Shown here one piece after another: positions 6,235-9,024 of a stretch of 9,024 nucleotides of DNA. The stretch is from positions 2,329,907 to 2,338,930 of the forward strand of contig NZ_OOHN01000008.1 in the NCBI RefSeq assembly GCF_900323545.1, read 5' to 3'. The DNA is from Actinomyces sp. Marseille-P3109 (GTDB taxonomy: Bacteria > Actinomycetota > Actinomycetes > Actinomycetales > Actinomycetaceae). The first letter of the stretch is position 1. Each line of letters starts with the position of its first letter. The notes beneath the pieces were generated by a model. That model saw only the letters and a program-made list of their open reading frames with translations, had not been told where the DNA came from and did no database searches. The position numbers were made by a program, and so were the translations under genes.

Positions 6235-7017
6235 ATGAAGGACAACGAGGCTCTTCAACAGGTGAGACCCCCGTTCACTATGGCCCTCACAGCAGTTTTC
6301 GCATCACTGCTCGCTTCCAGTGCAAGCACGGATCACCCCGGAAACCCATTGATCCTCATCCCGCTTTTGATGATTCTCCCATGGGTCACCTGGAATCACC
6401 CGCCCAGCCTGGCAACCTCCGGAGCGATGCTGCTGACAGTGAGCATCCTGGCACCGTACAACAGCGACGGGCCGAACGATCTTTATCTCGCCTACAGGAC
6501 TCTATGGTTCTTCGCCGGCCTGCTCCTGGGAGCGGCGCTCGCCCTCATTGCGGGAGAACGCATACGCTCGTGGCGCCCGCACATACGTGGGTGGCGATAC
6601 GCCCTCCATCCTGCGCGGCTCGCCGCGGCTGCAACCGGAATCATCCTCGTGCTGGCCCTCTTTAAACCATCAGTCCAGTCATCGCAGATCGAACAGGCTC
6701 AGGCAGCCACGAACGAGAACACAGTGCTATTTTGGCTCGCAGCCGGACTATTCATCACCCTGCTGGCATCCATTTCCCCCACGGCCACCATTATCTGCTT
6801 GATCTCCTTCATCTCCATTCATGGAGTCACCGAGCACACCCCTTTTACGAACGCAAGCATCGTCTTCGTTCTCATCCTCTTCACGCCCACGATCATCGGC
6901 CCTCTGTTCCTTCCTCGAGATCTCACTGCGCCCGAGGTCGGGGACGCCGAGGCACCTACCGACGACCAGCCGGGCCTGGCCCCCACCTCCGAGACCTCTC
7001 CGAAGGAGGCATCCTGA
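6235..7017 (+). CDS. Membrane protein of unknown function, second of a paralogous pair
   Basis: A 260-residue protein with about seven hydrophobic segments, near 14-30, 37-52, 60-73, 86-107, 127-143, 163-180 and 183-222 (the last probably two helices). It ends in a hydrophilic, Pro/Glu/Asp-rich tail from about 228, which the first protein lacks. The ATG at 6235 follows GGGAGGAG (6223-6230) by only 4 bases, and the gap to the preceding gene is 16 bases, so the two are almost surely one operon. Similarity to the first protein is local but ordered: WVTWNHP, then TLWFFAG, then GLFITLLASISP against GFFMAALAAISP. GC is low here too (31/60 at 6781-6840). A shared complex or heteromeric membrane unit is possible, but this is inference; no function can be named. 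Confidence 0.8.
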   Translation: MKDNEALQQVRPPFTMALTAVFASLLASSASTDHPGNPLILIPLLMILPWVTWNHPPSLATSGAMLLTVSILAPYNSDGPNDLYLAYRTLWFFAGLLLGAALALIAGERIRSWRPHIRGWRYALHPARLAAAATGIILVLALFKPSVQSSQIEQAQAATNENTVLFWLAAGLFITLLASISPTATIICLISFISIHGVTEHTPFTNASIVFVLILFTPTIIGPLFLPRDLTAPEVGDAEAPTDDQPGLAPTSETSPKEAS

Positions 7018-7067
7018 AGTTCGGATCGGCCGCCCATCCCGCCACCACAGAGCCGGTCAAATAGACA

Positions 7068-7136
7068 CCGAGCCGGGCATTTCTCGCGTAGTGCGACCGT
7101 TTTTCGGTAGGTCTACGCGAGAAATGCCCGGCTCGG
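7068..7136. terminator. Long perfect hairpin between convergent genes, bidirectional terminator or interspersed repeat
   Basis: Bases 7068-7090 and 7114-7136 are perfect 23-base reverse complements (begins CCGAGCCGGGCATTTC, ends GAAATGCCCGGCTCGG). One more pair (7091/7113) extends the stem, and the loop holds a second small hairpin, ACCG-TTTTT-CGGT, at 7096-7108. It starts 51 bases after the second membrane gene and ends 15 bases before the asd stop. On the minus strand a T-containing stretch (TGTCTATTT) follows the stem, which suits termination of asd. The stem is longer than a usual terminator, so a mobile palindromic repeat is also possible. Confidence 0.7.
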
Positions 7137-7150
7137 CGGGAAAAGACTGC

Positions 7151-9024
<1,874 letters not shown>

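Overview
The window looks like a piece of the chromosome of a high-GC Gram-positive bacterium (Actinomycetota). The main genes are strongly GC-rich: 53 of 60 bases are G or C at 1741-1800, inside hemL. The aspartokinase has the actinobacterial arrangement with an internal start for a regulatory beta subunit. The thioredoxin gene carries a SigR/SigH-type promoter motif, which is typical of actinomycetes. An Actinomyces-like genus is my best guess, but it is an inference and not proven here.

Layout from left to right. (1) 1-2721, plus strand: two tetrapyrrole genes, the 3' part of hemB (porphobilinogen synthase, whose true start lies outside the window) and hemL (glutamate-1-semialdehyde aminotransferase). 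They are separated by 256 bases that hold two hairpins. Both belong to the C5 route from glutamyl-tRNA to heme. (2) 2722-2923: a gene-free gap between convergent genes, filled by an unusual 117-base imperfect palindrome built from six phased copies of a short motif. (3) 2924-4353, minus strand: a zinc-type macrodomain protein (predicted protein-ADP-ribose hydrolase) and, upstream of it and separated by a hairpin, a thioredoxin gene with an exact GGAAT-N18-GTT promoter motif. (4) 4580-5176, plus strand: a six-helix DUF998-like membrane protein, divergent from trxA. (5) 5469-7017, plus strand: two adjacent, distantly paralogous membrane proteins of unknown function, with much lower GC (about 50% in hand-counted stretches) than everything around them. 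This is the best candidate for acquired or undescribed content. (6) 7018-7150: a 23-bp perfect inverted repeat between convergent genes. (7) 7151-9024, minus strand: the lysC-asd operon (aspartokinase and aspartate-semialdehyde dehydrogenase), overlapping by 4 bases and running off the right edge. These enzymes make aspartate semialdehyde for lysine/diaminopimelate, threonine and methionine.

Most genes are housekeeping. The points that stand out are the palindromic array at 2766-2882, the low-GC paralog pair, the SigR-like promoter of trxA, and low-complexity insertions in two core enzymes (HemL and the LysC linker). The stand-alone Zn-macrodomain gene also has no visible Shine-Dalgarno sequence.
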